The notes below the pieces were generated by a model. The model saw nothing but the letters and a program-made list of their open reading frames with translations, was not told the origin of the DNA and made no database searches. DNA of 64,000 nucleotides from Candidatus Melainabacteria bacterium. Lineage in GTDB: Bacteria > Cyanobacteriota > Vampirovibrionia > Obscuribacterales > Obscuribacteraceae. The stretch lies in NCBI GenBank assembly GCA_003151275.1, contig PLXC01000120.1, forward strand, positions 48,976 through 112,975. The letters are read 5' to 3'. Below are positions 52,705 to 60,261 of the stretch, in pieces; the first letter of the stretch is position 1, and each line of letters opens with the position of its first letter. The position numbers and the translations under genes are program-made.

Positions 52705-53157
52705 CTAACTCTTTTCCACTTCAAACGTAAGCTCTGTATGACCGACGCGAACTTTGTCACCTGCGGATAGCACTTGCCGCTTCACCACCGGGTGGCCATT
52801 CAACAAGGTTCCGTTTGTAGATCCCAAATCCTCTAGCCAAAAATCACCCTCTTCAAACGTGATCCAAGCGTGATGCCGGGAAGTAAAAGTATCGTCAGGA
52901 ATGACAACTTGATTCGAGGGATCTCTTCCTATCTTCACCTTACTATTTTTAAGAGGAAATTTCTGCCCCGTCTTTTGAACGACGATCGCAACTGATGCCG
53001 GCACAGGTACGTCAGGCACATCAGATTCTTGAGACTTCATATAATCGAGCTGAAGACTCTTTAAATCCAGGTCCGTAACCGTAGAACAATATACACAGCG
53101 CTGACCGGTTGGCGTCGGCCGACCGCAGCTAGGACAAGGTTCCGTATCGTCGGGCAT
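52705..53157 (-). CDS. FHA-domain protein with N-terminal zinc ribbon
   Basis: 150 aa from ATG 53157, which has GAGG 4 nt upstream; a start 16 codons earlier is possible. Zinc ribbon CPSCGRP...CVYC (residues about 8-26), then an FHA domain (about 62-148) with the phosphothreonine-binding pattern IGRDPSNQVVIPD, SRHHAWI, and LGSTNGTLLNG. FHA domains bind phosphothreonine, which suggests a link to the window's Ser/Thr kinases. Confidence 0.92.
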   Translation of the reverse strand: MPDDTEPCPSCGRPTPTGQRCVYCSTVTDLDLKSLQLDYMKSQESDVPDVPVPASVAIVVQKTGQKFPLKNSKVKIGRDPSNQVVIPDDTFTSRHHAWITFEEGDFWLEDLGSTNGTLLNGHPVVKRQVLSAGDKVRVGHTELTFEVEKS

Positions 53158-53664
53158 TCGACCTCTAACAGGTTTGTGAATCAACTGAAGACTCAGTCTG
53201 AGCAATATTATACGGGAATGACAATTGACACCGGGTCTGCTCGGCTATCTTGATAAGCCAATTTCGGGCACAACATGACTCTGGAGAGAGCGCCGGGATG
53301 TCATGAAGCGCCTGTTAACGCCCGAACCCCCATTCACAAAAGTTCATGCCCTATTTTAGTGTCAGCATCACGCTCACCAACGGGCATGATTTCAAGAACA
53401 ATGCTTCTCAAAACTTTCTTGGTCTGGGACGCTTGAGGCGCGTCTGTTTTTCGACGGGTCTTCGACCGTTGAACATAACCCGGAGATTAAGTGGAATTTA
53501 CTAAAAATTAGGAGCAGCGGTATTTCCCGCACTGAAAGTGCCGCCGTTTTATACAGGATTCAGCAAAATCGCTGAATCAATATTTAGTCGATCCAAACTT
53601 AGAACGAATCTCAGCGCCCGGTGGGCGCAAAAAGATTGCAATGAAAGGCAGTTCGGGAGGGAAA
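53158..53664. other. 507-bp gene-free region, possible RNA gene
   Basis: Between two minus-strand genes. On the plus strand there is TTGACA at about 53226 with weak -10 candidates, inverted repeats CATGCCC/GGGCATG (about 53345 and 53381) and ACGG(G)TC/GACCGT with a TTC loop, and a terminator-like hairpin at 53517-53550. A GCGCCC/GGGCGC hairpin is at 53614-53628. No protein frame has a ribosome-binding site. I do not recognise a known RNA family. Confidence 0.35.
53517..53550 (+). terminator. Terminator-like hairpin on the plus strand
   Basis: GCACT (53529-53533) pairs with AGTGC (53537-53541) around GAA, flanked by GCGG and CCGC, followed by CGTTTTAT. It has no plus-strand gene ahead of it, which is why an RNA gene is considered. 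Confidence 0.4.
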
Positions 53665-54009
53665 CTAGACTGCAGCCGCTTGCGTGTCAACGTCAACGTC
53701 TTGGGTTTCTTCTTTCGCATCTTGTTGCTCTAGCTTCTTAGTTCGGAAGCAGTAACTGCAATATACGGGACGGTACCCCTTGGGCTGGAAAGGAACCCGT
53801 GTCGGAGATCCACATTCGGCGCAATTTACTTCGGCAGTGCGGCTGGGATCTTCTCCATTGCGTTGAACTCTCATCAGTATGCGGCAGTTTGGGCAACGTT
53901 TAGGCTCGTTGATCAAGCCTTTAGCGCTGAAAAATTCCTGCTCGCCACCTGAAAAAACAAATGTTTTGCTACAGTCGCGACAGGTTAAATCCTTATCTTC
54001 AAATACCAT
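53665..54009 (-). CDS. Zinc-ribbon protein (probable zinc-ribbon / CxxC-x17-CxxC type)
   Basis: 114 aa from ATG 54009, preceded by AAGGTG at 8 nt. Three CxxC pairs plus one: LTCRDCSKTF, KRCPNCRIL, VNCAECGSPTRVPF, VYCSYCFRTK. The first two pairs form the PF13451-type ribbon, the second two the CxxC-x17-CxxC ribbon. The C-terminal 25 residues are acidic and disordered. Small Zn proteins of this type are common in bacteria; role not defined. Confidence 0.85.
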   Translation of the reverse strand: MVFEDKDLTCRDCSKTFVFSGGEQEFFSAKGLINEPKRCPNCRILMRVQRNGEDPSRTAEVNCAECGSPTRVPFQPKGYRPVYCSYCFRTKKLEQQDAKEETQDVDVDTQAAAV

Positions 54010-54277
54010 CGTGAGACACCTTACTAACTCTTCTAGCGATTCCATTTCACCCAGGCTTCACGTTGATTAGCTTGAGAGCCTGATGCTGACCGCCAAGTAT
54101 TGGACGATCAAGCCCATGCTATCACGCGAAATGAGCCCGTGAACCAGCAAACAGGTCTACTCTGTGGGAATTACCATAAGAATATGGCATTCACCACTAG
54201 TAGTACGAAAGGCTACAGAAAGTCCGAAAACCAAGTCACTAAAGGATTTTTGAACGAACTGATAGTAAAAATACAAG

Positions 54278-55246
54278 TCAGTTCCGAGAATATGCTCTAG
54301 CATCAAGCGAAGCTTGAACGCCACAAAAATGAGCCGCGGCCCCAACCATAGCCGCGTTGTCTGTGCAGAACTCTAGTTGCGGAAAGTAAACCTGGACATC
54401 GCTTTGCTCTTTCAGCTTGCGGCGCAAGTCGCTGTTAGCCGCCACCCCGCCAGCAAGAACGATGCGTTGCACACCGAATTCCTTTTGGGCAAGCAATGTC
54501 TTTTTCACCAGCACACGTGTCACGGCATCTTGAAATGATGCCGCCAAATCCTCAACCGGCAAGGGTTTTGGCAATTTCTCCACGGTGCGCAAAACTGCCG
54601 TCTTCAGCCCACTAAAGCTGAAGTCATAACCTGATACGACTCCCTCAGGAAACTTAAAAGCCTTGCTGTCACCAAGTTTTGCCACTTTGTCGATAGCCGG
54701 ACCGCCAGGATACTCGAGACCTAGCAAACGGGCCACTTTATCGAACGCTTCACCGGCCGCATCGTCGAGTGTCTGACCAAGGATTTGCCCAGCGCTGTAG
54801 GACTGGAAATGGATGATTTGGGTATGCCCGCCGCTCACAAGCAGCGCAATAAACGGCGGCTCAAGGTCAGTGTCTAGATAATTCGCGCAAACGTGAGCGA
54901 GCAAATGATCGATTGTAATTAAGGGCACATCCCAGGCCCAGCTGAGAGCCTTAGCGGCTGACAGCCCGACTAACAAGGTGCCTATTAATCCCGGACCATT
55001 CGTACAGGCGATGCCGGAAAGTTGAGAAGGTTTCACCTGAGCCGATTTCAAAGCACTGTCAATTACTTCGTTCACAGTTTCAACGTGCTGGCGTGCGGCA
55101 ACTTCTGGAACGACGCCGCCGAAAACCTGATGAATGGCTGTTTGAGAAACGATGTGACTAGATAATACCCGGCGTCCATCGGCGACAACGGCAGCGGCAG
55201 TTTCGTCGCAACTAGTTTCAATCGCAAGATAAATTGAGTTGGGCAC
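54278..55246 (-). CDS. tsaD: tRNA N6-adenosine threonylcarbamoyltransferase TsaD
   Basis: 322 aa from GTG 55246, with GGGAG 5-6 nt upstream, giving MPNSIYLAIETSCDET, the normal TsaD start; an ATG eight codons earlier is unlikely. Metal histidines in GGVVPEVAARQH and DHLLAH, ATP-binding ALLVSGGHTQI and LAGGVAANSDLR, and the C-terminal FCTDNAAMVGAA. TsaD with TsaB and TsaE forms t6A37 in ANN-decoding tRNAs; the partners are not in the window. Confidence 0.96.
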   Translation of the reverse strand: MPNSIYLAIETSCDETAAAVVADGRRVLSSHIVSQTAIHQVFGGVVPEVAARQHVETVNEVIDSALKSAQVKPSQLSGIACTNGPGLIGTLLVGLSAAKALSWAWDVPLITIDHLLAHVCANYLDTDLEPPFIALLVSGGHTQIIHFQSYSAGQILGQTLDDAAGEAFDKVARLLGLEYPGGPAIDKVAKLGDSKAFKFPEGVVSGYDFSFSGLKTAVLRTVEKLPKPLPVEDLAASFQDAVTRVLVKKTLLAQKEFGVQRIVLAGGVAANSDLRRKLKEQSDVQVYFPQLEFCTDNAAMVGAAAHFCGVQASLDARAYSRN

Positions 55247-55456
55247 GAAACTCCCTACGCATCGAGGCATTCAAACCTTGGCACTCTACCAATTTAACCG
55301 CAAAACCTTACTGCACAATAGATAAGTCGAGCAGCTAGCTGCATAGGATAATTCGAAAAACCGGACAAAATTTGCAATAGCATAGGTTTTTTTGACCCGA
55401 AAGCGATTTTTTTCAGCTCCTCAAACTTCAGAAAAAAGAAAAATAAATCGCTCGAA

Positions 55457-55523
55457 AGCCTCCAGAATTAACCTCTTAGACCACCAAGAGGCTATTGACA
55501 AGGAGGTTAGGCAAGAGTAACAT
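55457..55523 (+). promoter_or_regulatory. Promoter with overlapping inverted repeats for 55672-57590
   Basis: TTGACA (55495-55500), 17-bp spacer, TAACAT (55518-55523): a good sigma-70-type promoter. Upstream and overlapping it, three alternative inverted repeats can pair: AGCCTC/GAGGCT, CCTCTT/AAGAGG and TAACCTC/GAGGTTA. They suggest an operator. The rest of 55247-55671 (425 bp) shows A/T-rich sequence and no other gene. Confidence 0.65.
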
Positions 55524-55671
55524 TCAACCCATCTCATAGTCGATTTAGTGCCACTTTTCCGGACTAACACTAAAAAGACCGATCAAATGGAGCTCTCTTG
55601 GGCTTCATCAATTTACTAAAGTAGCTTCCTATCAAAACCACTCCTGGGTCAAACCGGTACAGGTCTTACAT

Positions 55672-56325
55672 ATGAAAAACAAAAATGTTGTTGTCGGATT
55701 AGCCTTAGCACTTGCAGCAATAGCTTCCTGTGAAACGGCACAAGCGCAAATCGGTGGCGCACGTGCAGCAGGTGACGTTTACCAGTCTAGTGGCGGCTCC
55801 GGAAATATGGGACAGACCGATTACCTATATACGGACAAGCAAGCTGATCACGCATCCGACTCTCCATCGCCAATCCAGAACTACATCAGCCCAGACGTGT
55901 TCCAGACAAACCAGCACACATACAAAGACATCCCGAATGTGAACCCGATGATGAACAGTGATAGTAGTAGTCATGGTCTGAACCATGTCAGCACAGCGCC
56001 GATGGCGACCGGCACATTATCGATCGGCAATACACCTTTCCCATCAGGGCAGTTCGATTACGGTTTTGCAAAAGCATCCGTTTTTCCTCCAGCTCCATAT
56101 CACGGAGCCTATAAGAGCGGTGCATCCGGCAGCATGCTGCCGAATGTGTCTACTGGGTCAGTTGACTTCAATACAGTAGACACAACAGGCATCGCTCCTG
56201 CAGGCATGAGGTCCCCTGGGAGAGGCATGGCGGCGCCGATTGGTCGACCTGTTGTGCAAATGCCAAATTCGAGTTCTTCTACGCAATCTACACAAGCTTG
56301 GCTCAATACCTTCTTCGGATTTTAA
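55672..56325 (+). CDS. Small exported protein I (217 aa) of a three-gene secreted cluster
   Basis: Signal peptide MKNKNVVVGLALALAAIASCETAQA-Q. The mature part is low-complexity, rich in Ser, Gly, Pro, Asn, Gln and Tyr (QTDYLYTDKQAD, GQFDYGFAKASVFPPAPYHGA). No cysteines apart from the one in the signal peptide. Followed within 15 bp by the next secreted gene. Likely disordered or fibre-forming surface protein; no family recognised. Confidence 0.75.
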   Translation: MKNKNVVVGLALALAAIASCETAQAQIGGARAAGDVYQSSGGSGNMGQTDYLYTDKQADHASDSPSPIQNYISPDVFQTNQHTYKDIPNVNPMMNSDSSSHGLNHVSTAPMATGTLSIGNTPFPSGQFDYGFAKASVFPPAPYHGAYKSGASGSMLPNVSTGSVDFNTVDTTGIAPAGMRSPGRGMAAPIGRPVVQMPNSSSSTQSTQAWLNTFFGF

Positions 56326-56339
56326 CGGAAAAAAAAATC

Positions 56340-57026
56340 ATGCTGAAAAAACTACTTATTGCTTGCGCCGCGGCCGCCACACTGGCTGCCCCAGCTAATG
56401 CCCAGATCTTCGAGTCATTTGACAGCAGCTTTCTTGGCGGCGGTTCAGTCGGCATCGGCTCAAACGGAGTCTCGCTTAATACTGGTGGTGGTGGTGCGGT
56501 AGATGTAAACGCCAACTTCGGACCAGGCGGGTTGAACGGATCTCTCCAGGGGAATGGCTTCGGCGGGAACTTCAACAACAATGGCGTGTCAGTAAGCGGT
56601 GACAATGGGTTCGGTGGAAGCTTTGGCTCTAATGGTGGCACATTTAGCGGACCCGGCGGTGTTAATGGAACGTTCGGTGCCAACGGTGGCGCTTTTAGCG
56701 GACCAGGTGGCATCAATGGATCGTTCGGTGCCAACGGTGGCGCTTTTAGCGGACCAGGTGGCATCAATGGATCGTTCAACGGCGCCTCAAACGGCACTAT
56801 GGGTGGTGGCTTCGGCGGAGGCATGCCTGGCTCTAGTGGAGATGCTGGTGAACAAACGCACAGCAGCACGAGAGAACATACGAGCGGCTACCAAGACCAG
56901 CAAACGCCGACTTTCCGAAGAACAACCAAAAACCTCCAAGGCATCGATGGATCGAGAATATTGCAAGGTCCTTTTGGCGATCTAAATGTGTCAACTAAAG
57001 GTTTAGCGCCAGTCTTCGGATACTAA
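56340..57026 (+). CDS. Gly/Asn-rich exported repeat protein II (228 aa)
   Basis: ATG 56340 begins a signal peptide (MLKKLLIACAAAATLAAPANA-Q). The mature chain is almost all Gly, Asn, Ser and Phe with 17-residue repeats of the form GGAFSGPGGINGSFGAN. The C-terminal 60 residues are Thr/Arg/Gln-rich. The composition suggests an extracellular glycine-rich or amyloid-like coat protein. It has no antisense partner: a long frame on the other strand is a composition artefact. Confidence 0.8.
   Translation: MLKKLLIACAAAATLAAPANAQIFESFDSSFLGGGSVGIGSNGVSLNTGGGGAVDVNANFGPGGLNGSLQGNGFGGNFNNNGVSVSGDNGFGGSFGSNGGTFSGPGGVNGTFGANGGAFSGPGGINGSFGANGGAFSGPGGINGSFNGASNGTMGGGFGGGMPGSSGDAGEQTHSSTREHTSGYQDQQTPTFRRTTKNLQGIDGSRILQGPFGDLNVSTKGLAPVFGY
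56625..56777 (+). repeat. Three tandem 51-bp repeats in gene II
   Basis: Units begin at 56625, 56676 and 56727. The last two (56676-56726, 56727-56777) are identical; the first differs in several bases. Each codes for one 17-aa glycine-rich repeat. Confidence 0.9.
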
Positions 57027-57053
57027 CTCAAATTGGAGCTGCAAATCAGCACT

Positions 57054-57590
57054 ATGAAAAAGACACTACTCCTAGCCCTAATTATTTGCACCACAGTTAC
57101 TTTGCCGGCCAACGCGCAAGGTAAAAATAGGCTGGGGCTGCCGCCAACGAGCATGGACAGCTTCGTTCGACAGGCTGGCGGCAATGCTGACCTTATCTAT
57201 GGAGATGAGGGCGTAGTTGATATTCCACCTTATGATTACTTCGATCCAATTCACCGCATCAATGCCGGCATCTACGACACACGCAGAAAGGGATTGACCA
57301 CAGGACACGGTAGTTATTTACCAGATGCCTGGGGCGCCGATGAATTTACAGGCAACGAATGGAGCATGTCTGGTGCCGGCAGTCAGCCGACGCGCGCCCC
57401 GCAATATATACAGAATCAACCAACTCAGGGTGGAGACCCGGCCAGTAATTCTTCGACGGCCAATCCAACCTCGCAGCCAGCGCCGCGTCGCGGTCGCGGT
57501 GACATTCAAGTGGGGGCTGGTGGAACCGGTAACAACAACACTGTAATTCGTTCACCTGCCCAAAACAATCCGCGCAGATATAGCCAATAA
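57054..57590 (+). CDS. Small exported protein III (178 aa)
   Basis: ATG 57054 starts the signal peptide MKKTLLLALIICTTVTLPANA-Q; GGAG lies 15 nt upstream, a little far. Mature protein has GLPPTSMDSFVRQAGGNADLIYGDEG and PYDYFDPIHRINAGIYDTRRKG, then a Pro/Gln/Asn/Ser-rich tail ending with basic ARRGRG-like stretches (PAPRRGRGDIQVGAG). No cysteines after the signal. Third of the secreted cluster. Confidence 0.75.
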   Translation: MKKTLLLALIICTTVTLPANAQGKNRLGLPPTSMDSFVRQAGGNADLIYGDEGVVDIPPYDYFDPIHRINAGIYDTRRKGLTTGHGSYLPDAWGADEFTGNEWSMSGAGSQPTRAPQYIQNQPTQGGDPASNSSTANPTSQPAPRRGRGDIQVGAGGTGNNNTVIRSPAQNNPRRYSQ

Positions 57591-57745
57591 ACACTCGCAA
57601 TAGCGAGTACATTCGAAGCGGACGTCGGACTCCGCCGGATTCCATTCGAAATGGAGCGCGGGACTCCAGTCGACTCCAGTCCCGCCTCGATTCGTGACTA
57701 AGGATTGATTCGTGATTATGGGCATGGGCGACTGTGGACAGTCGC
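57591..57745. repeat. Convergent intergenic hairpins
   Basis: Between convergent genes 57054-57590 and 57753-58376. ACTCGC/GCGAGT directly after the stop, GCGGGACT/AGTCCCGC (57658-57685) with the 10-mer GACTCCAGTC twice in tandem inside, and GCGACTG/CAGTCGC (57728-57745) with a TGGA loop. No T-runs, so bidirectional terminators or REP-like elements rather than classical terminators. Confidence 0.5.
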
Positions 57746-57752
57746 GCTCCTA

Positions 57753-58376
57753 TTAAGATCCGACAAAATACTGAATCGTTTGCTGTTCAAATAAGATCGC
57801 TAATAAAGTTCCAATGGCAATTGCCACACCAGCCGGAATCGGCTTTTTACGCGCCTCGTTCAGTTTTGTCGCATCAATCTTGGGAGCAACTTTCGCTCCC
57901 CCGATGAAAGTTGAAACGACGAGAAAATAAAGAGCGTTCCATGGCACCACTTTTAGCAAGACAAACATGGAAATGACACCAAAAGAAAGACAGAAATAGA
58001 AGAAGGTGATCAAAGCAAGTTTCCAGCCAAGAAATGCACCCACTGCAGCCATCAACTTCGCATCGCCCATGCCCAACTTCTCTTTGTTTTTTCCTGATCC
58101 AATTGGCAGAAGAGAAAAAACGACAGTAATTCCGGCCCCGAGCAACCAGCCAAGCACACCGTCCAATGCTCCAGACCCGGCGCCTTCCCACGGCTGAAAA
58201 CCCCTACTGCTGGCCTGAACATAACCGTAGACGGTATTGAGAAGTATGCCCACTGCCGACGCCGGAAACGTTAGCACGTTAGGTATTTTCATCGTGCGTA
58301 GATCGATAATCATCCCTGCGACGACAACGATCAGGCAAAGTATTTCCTGGACAAGGCGAATGGATTGTTCGTTCAT
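57753..58376 (-). CDS. Type IV prepilin peptidase (A24 family, CpaA/TadV-like)
   Basis: 207 aa with about six membrane helices. The catalytic aspartates fit D25 in IIDLRTMKIPN and the Asp of GMGDAKLMAAVG, the family's GxGDxK motif. It cleaves the leader of Flp prepilins. Last gene of the Tad operon. A 61-bp repeat element lies just upstream of its start. Confidence 0.9.
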   Translation of the reverse strand: MNEQSIRLVQEILCLIVVVAGMIIDLRTMKIPNVLTFPASAVGILLNTVYGYVQASSRGFQPWEGAGSGALDGVLGWLLGAGITVVFSLLPIGSGKNKEKLGMGDAKLMAAVGAFLGWKLALITFFYFCLSFGVISMFVLLKVVPWNALYFLVVSTFIGGAKVAPKIDATKLNEARKKPIPAGVAIAIGTLLAILFEQQTIQYFVGS

Positions 58377-58388
58377 TTATCCTTGGAT

Positions 58389-58449
58389 AGTCTATGCACT
58401 CTAGAGGGGTCTAGGCAGCGAAGCTGCTCGACTCCGCAAGCTGCTCGAC
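58389..58449 (-). repeat. 61-bp intergenic repeat, copy 1
   Basis: Directly abuts the stop codon of the RidA gene and ends 12 bp before the start of the peptidase gene. About 80% identical to 62892-62951. Contains GTCGAGCAGCTT twice on the transcribed strand and a GCAGC/GCTGC hairpin with a 3-nt loop. Confidence 0.8.
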
Positions 58450-58827
58450 TTATATAGCGGCGATGGCATCTATCTCAATACTAACGTCTTTCGGCAATCT
58501 CGCAACCTGCACAGTTGCGCGTGCTGGTTTATTACCGGCAAAATGCTCGCCATAAACACGATTCATCTCCTCGAAGTCGTTCATGTCTTTCAGATAAACG
58601 GTTGTCTTAACAACGTTGTTCAGCTCTGTGCCAGCTTCTTTGAGGATTGCCGAGATGTTCTTCAAAACCTGACGCGTCTGCTCTTCAATTGAGCCCGTTA
58701 AAAGCTCACCGCTCTCTGGAACGAATGGAATCTGTCCAGAAACGTAAACCAATCCGTTATGAACGAGTCCTTGAGAATAAGGTCCGATTGCTTTTGGTGC
58801 ATGCTTAGTAGCAATTACTTGAATCAT
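58450..58827 (-). CDS. ridA: RidA/YjgF-family imine deaminase
   Basis: 125 aa from ATG 58827, with GGAG 7 nt upstream (an upstream frame extension has no function in the family). Shows APKAIGPYSQGLVHNGLVYVSGQIP, the catalytic Arg in KPARATVQVARLP and the C-terminal VSIEIDAIAAI. RidA hydrolyses reactive 2-aminoacrylate. Its position inside a pilus operon is unusual. 121 bp downstream of the DUF192 gene. Confidence 0.93.
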   Translation of the reverse strand: MIQVIATKHAPKAIGPYSQGLVHNGLVYVSGQIPFVPESGELLTGSIEEQTRQVLKNISAILKEAGTELNNVVKTTVYLKDMNDFEEMNRVYGEHFAGNKPARATVQVARLPKDVSIEIDAIAAI

Positions 58828-58948
58828 CTTCAGCTCCATTGCATTGACTGCGGTACAAGGTCGAGGTGAATTTTCCTCGGCCTGCGAAATTCTAATTCGA
58901 CTAACTATACCCTCTTGACAAGTGAGCGGGATCCCGCCTGCCTGCCGC

Positions 58949-59314
58949 TCACTTCTGCTTGAGCTCAATCGAATTGGTTAACTGATCGCCTAGTTCAGTA
59001 CCGGTACTAGATATGGTGCCAGAGGGTAACTCGAGGCAGGCGGTTGCCTGCTTAAACAGCTTGGACACCTGCATTGGCTTAATATCTCCGACGATCCCAA
59101 CCACCTTAAAGTCGTCATCCAGAAATAAAGCGTCTATGGCATAAGTCATGCCGAACATGTGAATCGAATTGCAGGGCTTGAGCAAAAGCCCTTCCCCAGC
59201 AACGATTGGCTTACTGTAGAGCAACCCTCTCAAACGCCCCAAATAGCTGTCAGCAACACGCGCATCTGTAGCGAGGGTCGTCCCTCTAGTTTGGTTCACA
59301 AAGCGCATGCCCAC
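58949..59314 (-). CDS. DUF192-family protein
   Basis: 121 aa; GTG 59314 has AGGA 10 nt upstream, ATG 59308 is an alternative. Family pattern: RVADSYLGRLRGLLYSKPI, GEGLLLKPCNSIHMFGMTYAIDALFLDDDFKVVGI, and CLELPSGTI. DUF192 proteins have a small beta fold of unknown biochemistry. It starts 16 bp after the TadC stop, so it is within the Tad operon. Confidence 0.9.
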   Translation of the reverse strand: MGMRFVNQTRGTTLATDARVADSYLGRLRGLLYSKPIVAGEGLLLKPCNSIHMFGMTYAIDALFLDDDFKVVGIVGDIKPMQVSKLFKQATACLELPSGTISSTGTELGDQLTNSIELKQK

Positions 59315-59330
59315 TAGAACCGCTTCCTGC

Positions 59331-60254
59331 TTATTTGGTGCCCATGATTGGACCGAGAGCGTTGACGATCGTGACGATAGCTGGACCAAGCATCGGAGCC
59401 AGGATCAAAGGCATAACGAAGAGCATGATTACAGGTACCATTTTTACAGGCACTTTCGCCGCTTCTTCTTCTTTCTTTCTCTTCAATCTATCTCGCAGAG
59501 CCTCAGCTTGCTGACGTAGAGGATAGCTGATGTCTGCACCCTTTTGTTCAGCGGCGATCAAGGCGCTCGCCATACTGATCAACTCGTCTACACCGCAGCG
59601 TTCTCCCATTTCGCGCATGGCGATGGGCACTGATTTTGCGAAGATTTTTACGTCTTGAATCAGCTGCTGCATTTCAATACAAAGAATAGGACACGTGTCT
59701 ATAACTTCTCGACTGACTTTGTCTACAGCCATCAACAAGCCCAAACCGGCTTGAGCGCAGACGATCAAAAGGTCGATGATTGTAGGCAGTTCGCGAAGAA
59801 TTTGATTCTGGCGCTTTTTAACTCGACCGCTAAGAAAAAAGTTGGGCATGATCCAGCCAAGAAAGGCCGAAAACGGAGTCAGCAGCAACATGATTGGATT
59901 GCTGCTTGAACCCAGCAGTCCCATGATAATTGCACTACCCGCCACTATGGATTTGATGCCCATGTAAATGGCAAGGTGAGACTGGGTTCTGTAGTTTGCT
60001 TGTGTCAAAAGTTGCAGAGTGCGTTTGTCAGCCAAACCCGGAAGAATGCTCAGAACCAGTTCACCGATTGTTCTAAGCAATGACAGCAGAGTCGAATCTT
60101 TTGGTTGATCAGCAGCCGTGTCTTCCTTTTCTTTGCGCGGTCTAACGCGAACAGCGTAAGTATCCACATATTGAGTGAAGACTGGTTGCATAAGCAACAG
60201 TCCTGCACCAATCACAACCACGAAGGTCAATATCCCAAGGAAATACGTAGGCAT
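59331..60254 (-). CDS. tadC: TadC-like type II secretion F-domain membrane protein
   Basis: 307 aa with the T2SF domain (about 110-260) and helices at both ends. Signature stretch LRELPTIIDLLIVCAQAGLGLLMAVDKVSRE...MREMGERCGVDELISMASALIAAEQKGADISYPLRQQAEALRD. With TadB it forms the inner-membrane platform of the Flp pilus machine. 7 bp after TadB. Confidence 0.92.
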   Translation of the reverse strand: MPTYFLGILTFVVVIGAGLLLMQPVFTQYVDTYAVRVRPRKEKEDTAADQPKDSTLLSLLRTIGELVLSILPGLADKRTLQLLTQANYRTQSHLAIYMGIKSIVAGSAIIMGLLGSSSNPIMLLLTPFSAFLGWIMPNFFLSGRVKKRQNQILRELPTIIDLLIVCAQAGLGLLMAVDKVSREVIDTCPILCIEMQQLIQDVKIFAKSVPIAMREMGERCGVDELISMASALIAAEQKGADISYPLRQQAEALRDRLKRKKEEEAAKVPVKMVPVIMLFVMPLILAPMLGPAIVTIVNALGPIMGTK

Positions 60255-60261
60255 TTGAAAG

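Noticed and set aside
56303..56869. Long open frame on the minus strand (188 codons, Pro-rich)
   Set aside because: It mirrors the glycine-rich repeats of the plus-strand gene; no ribosome-binding site and no signal or domain.
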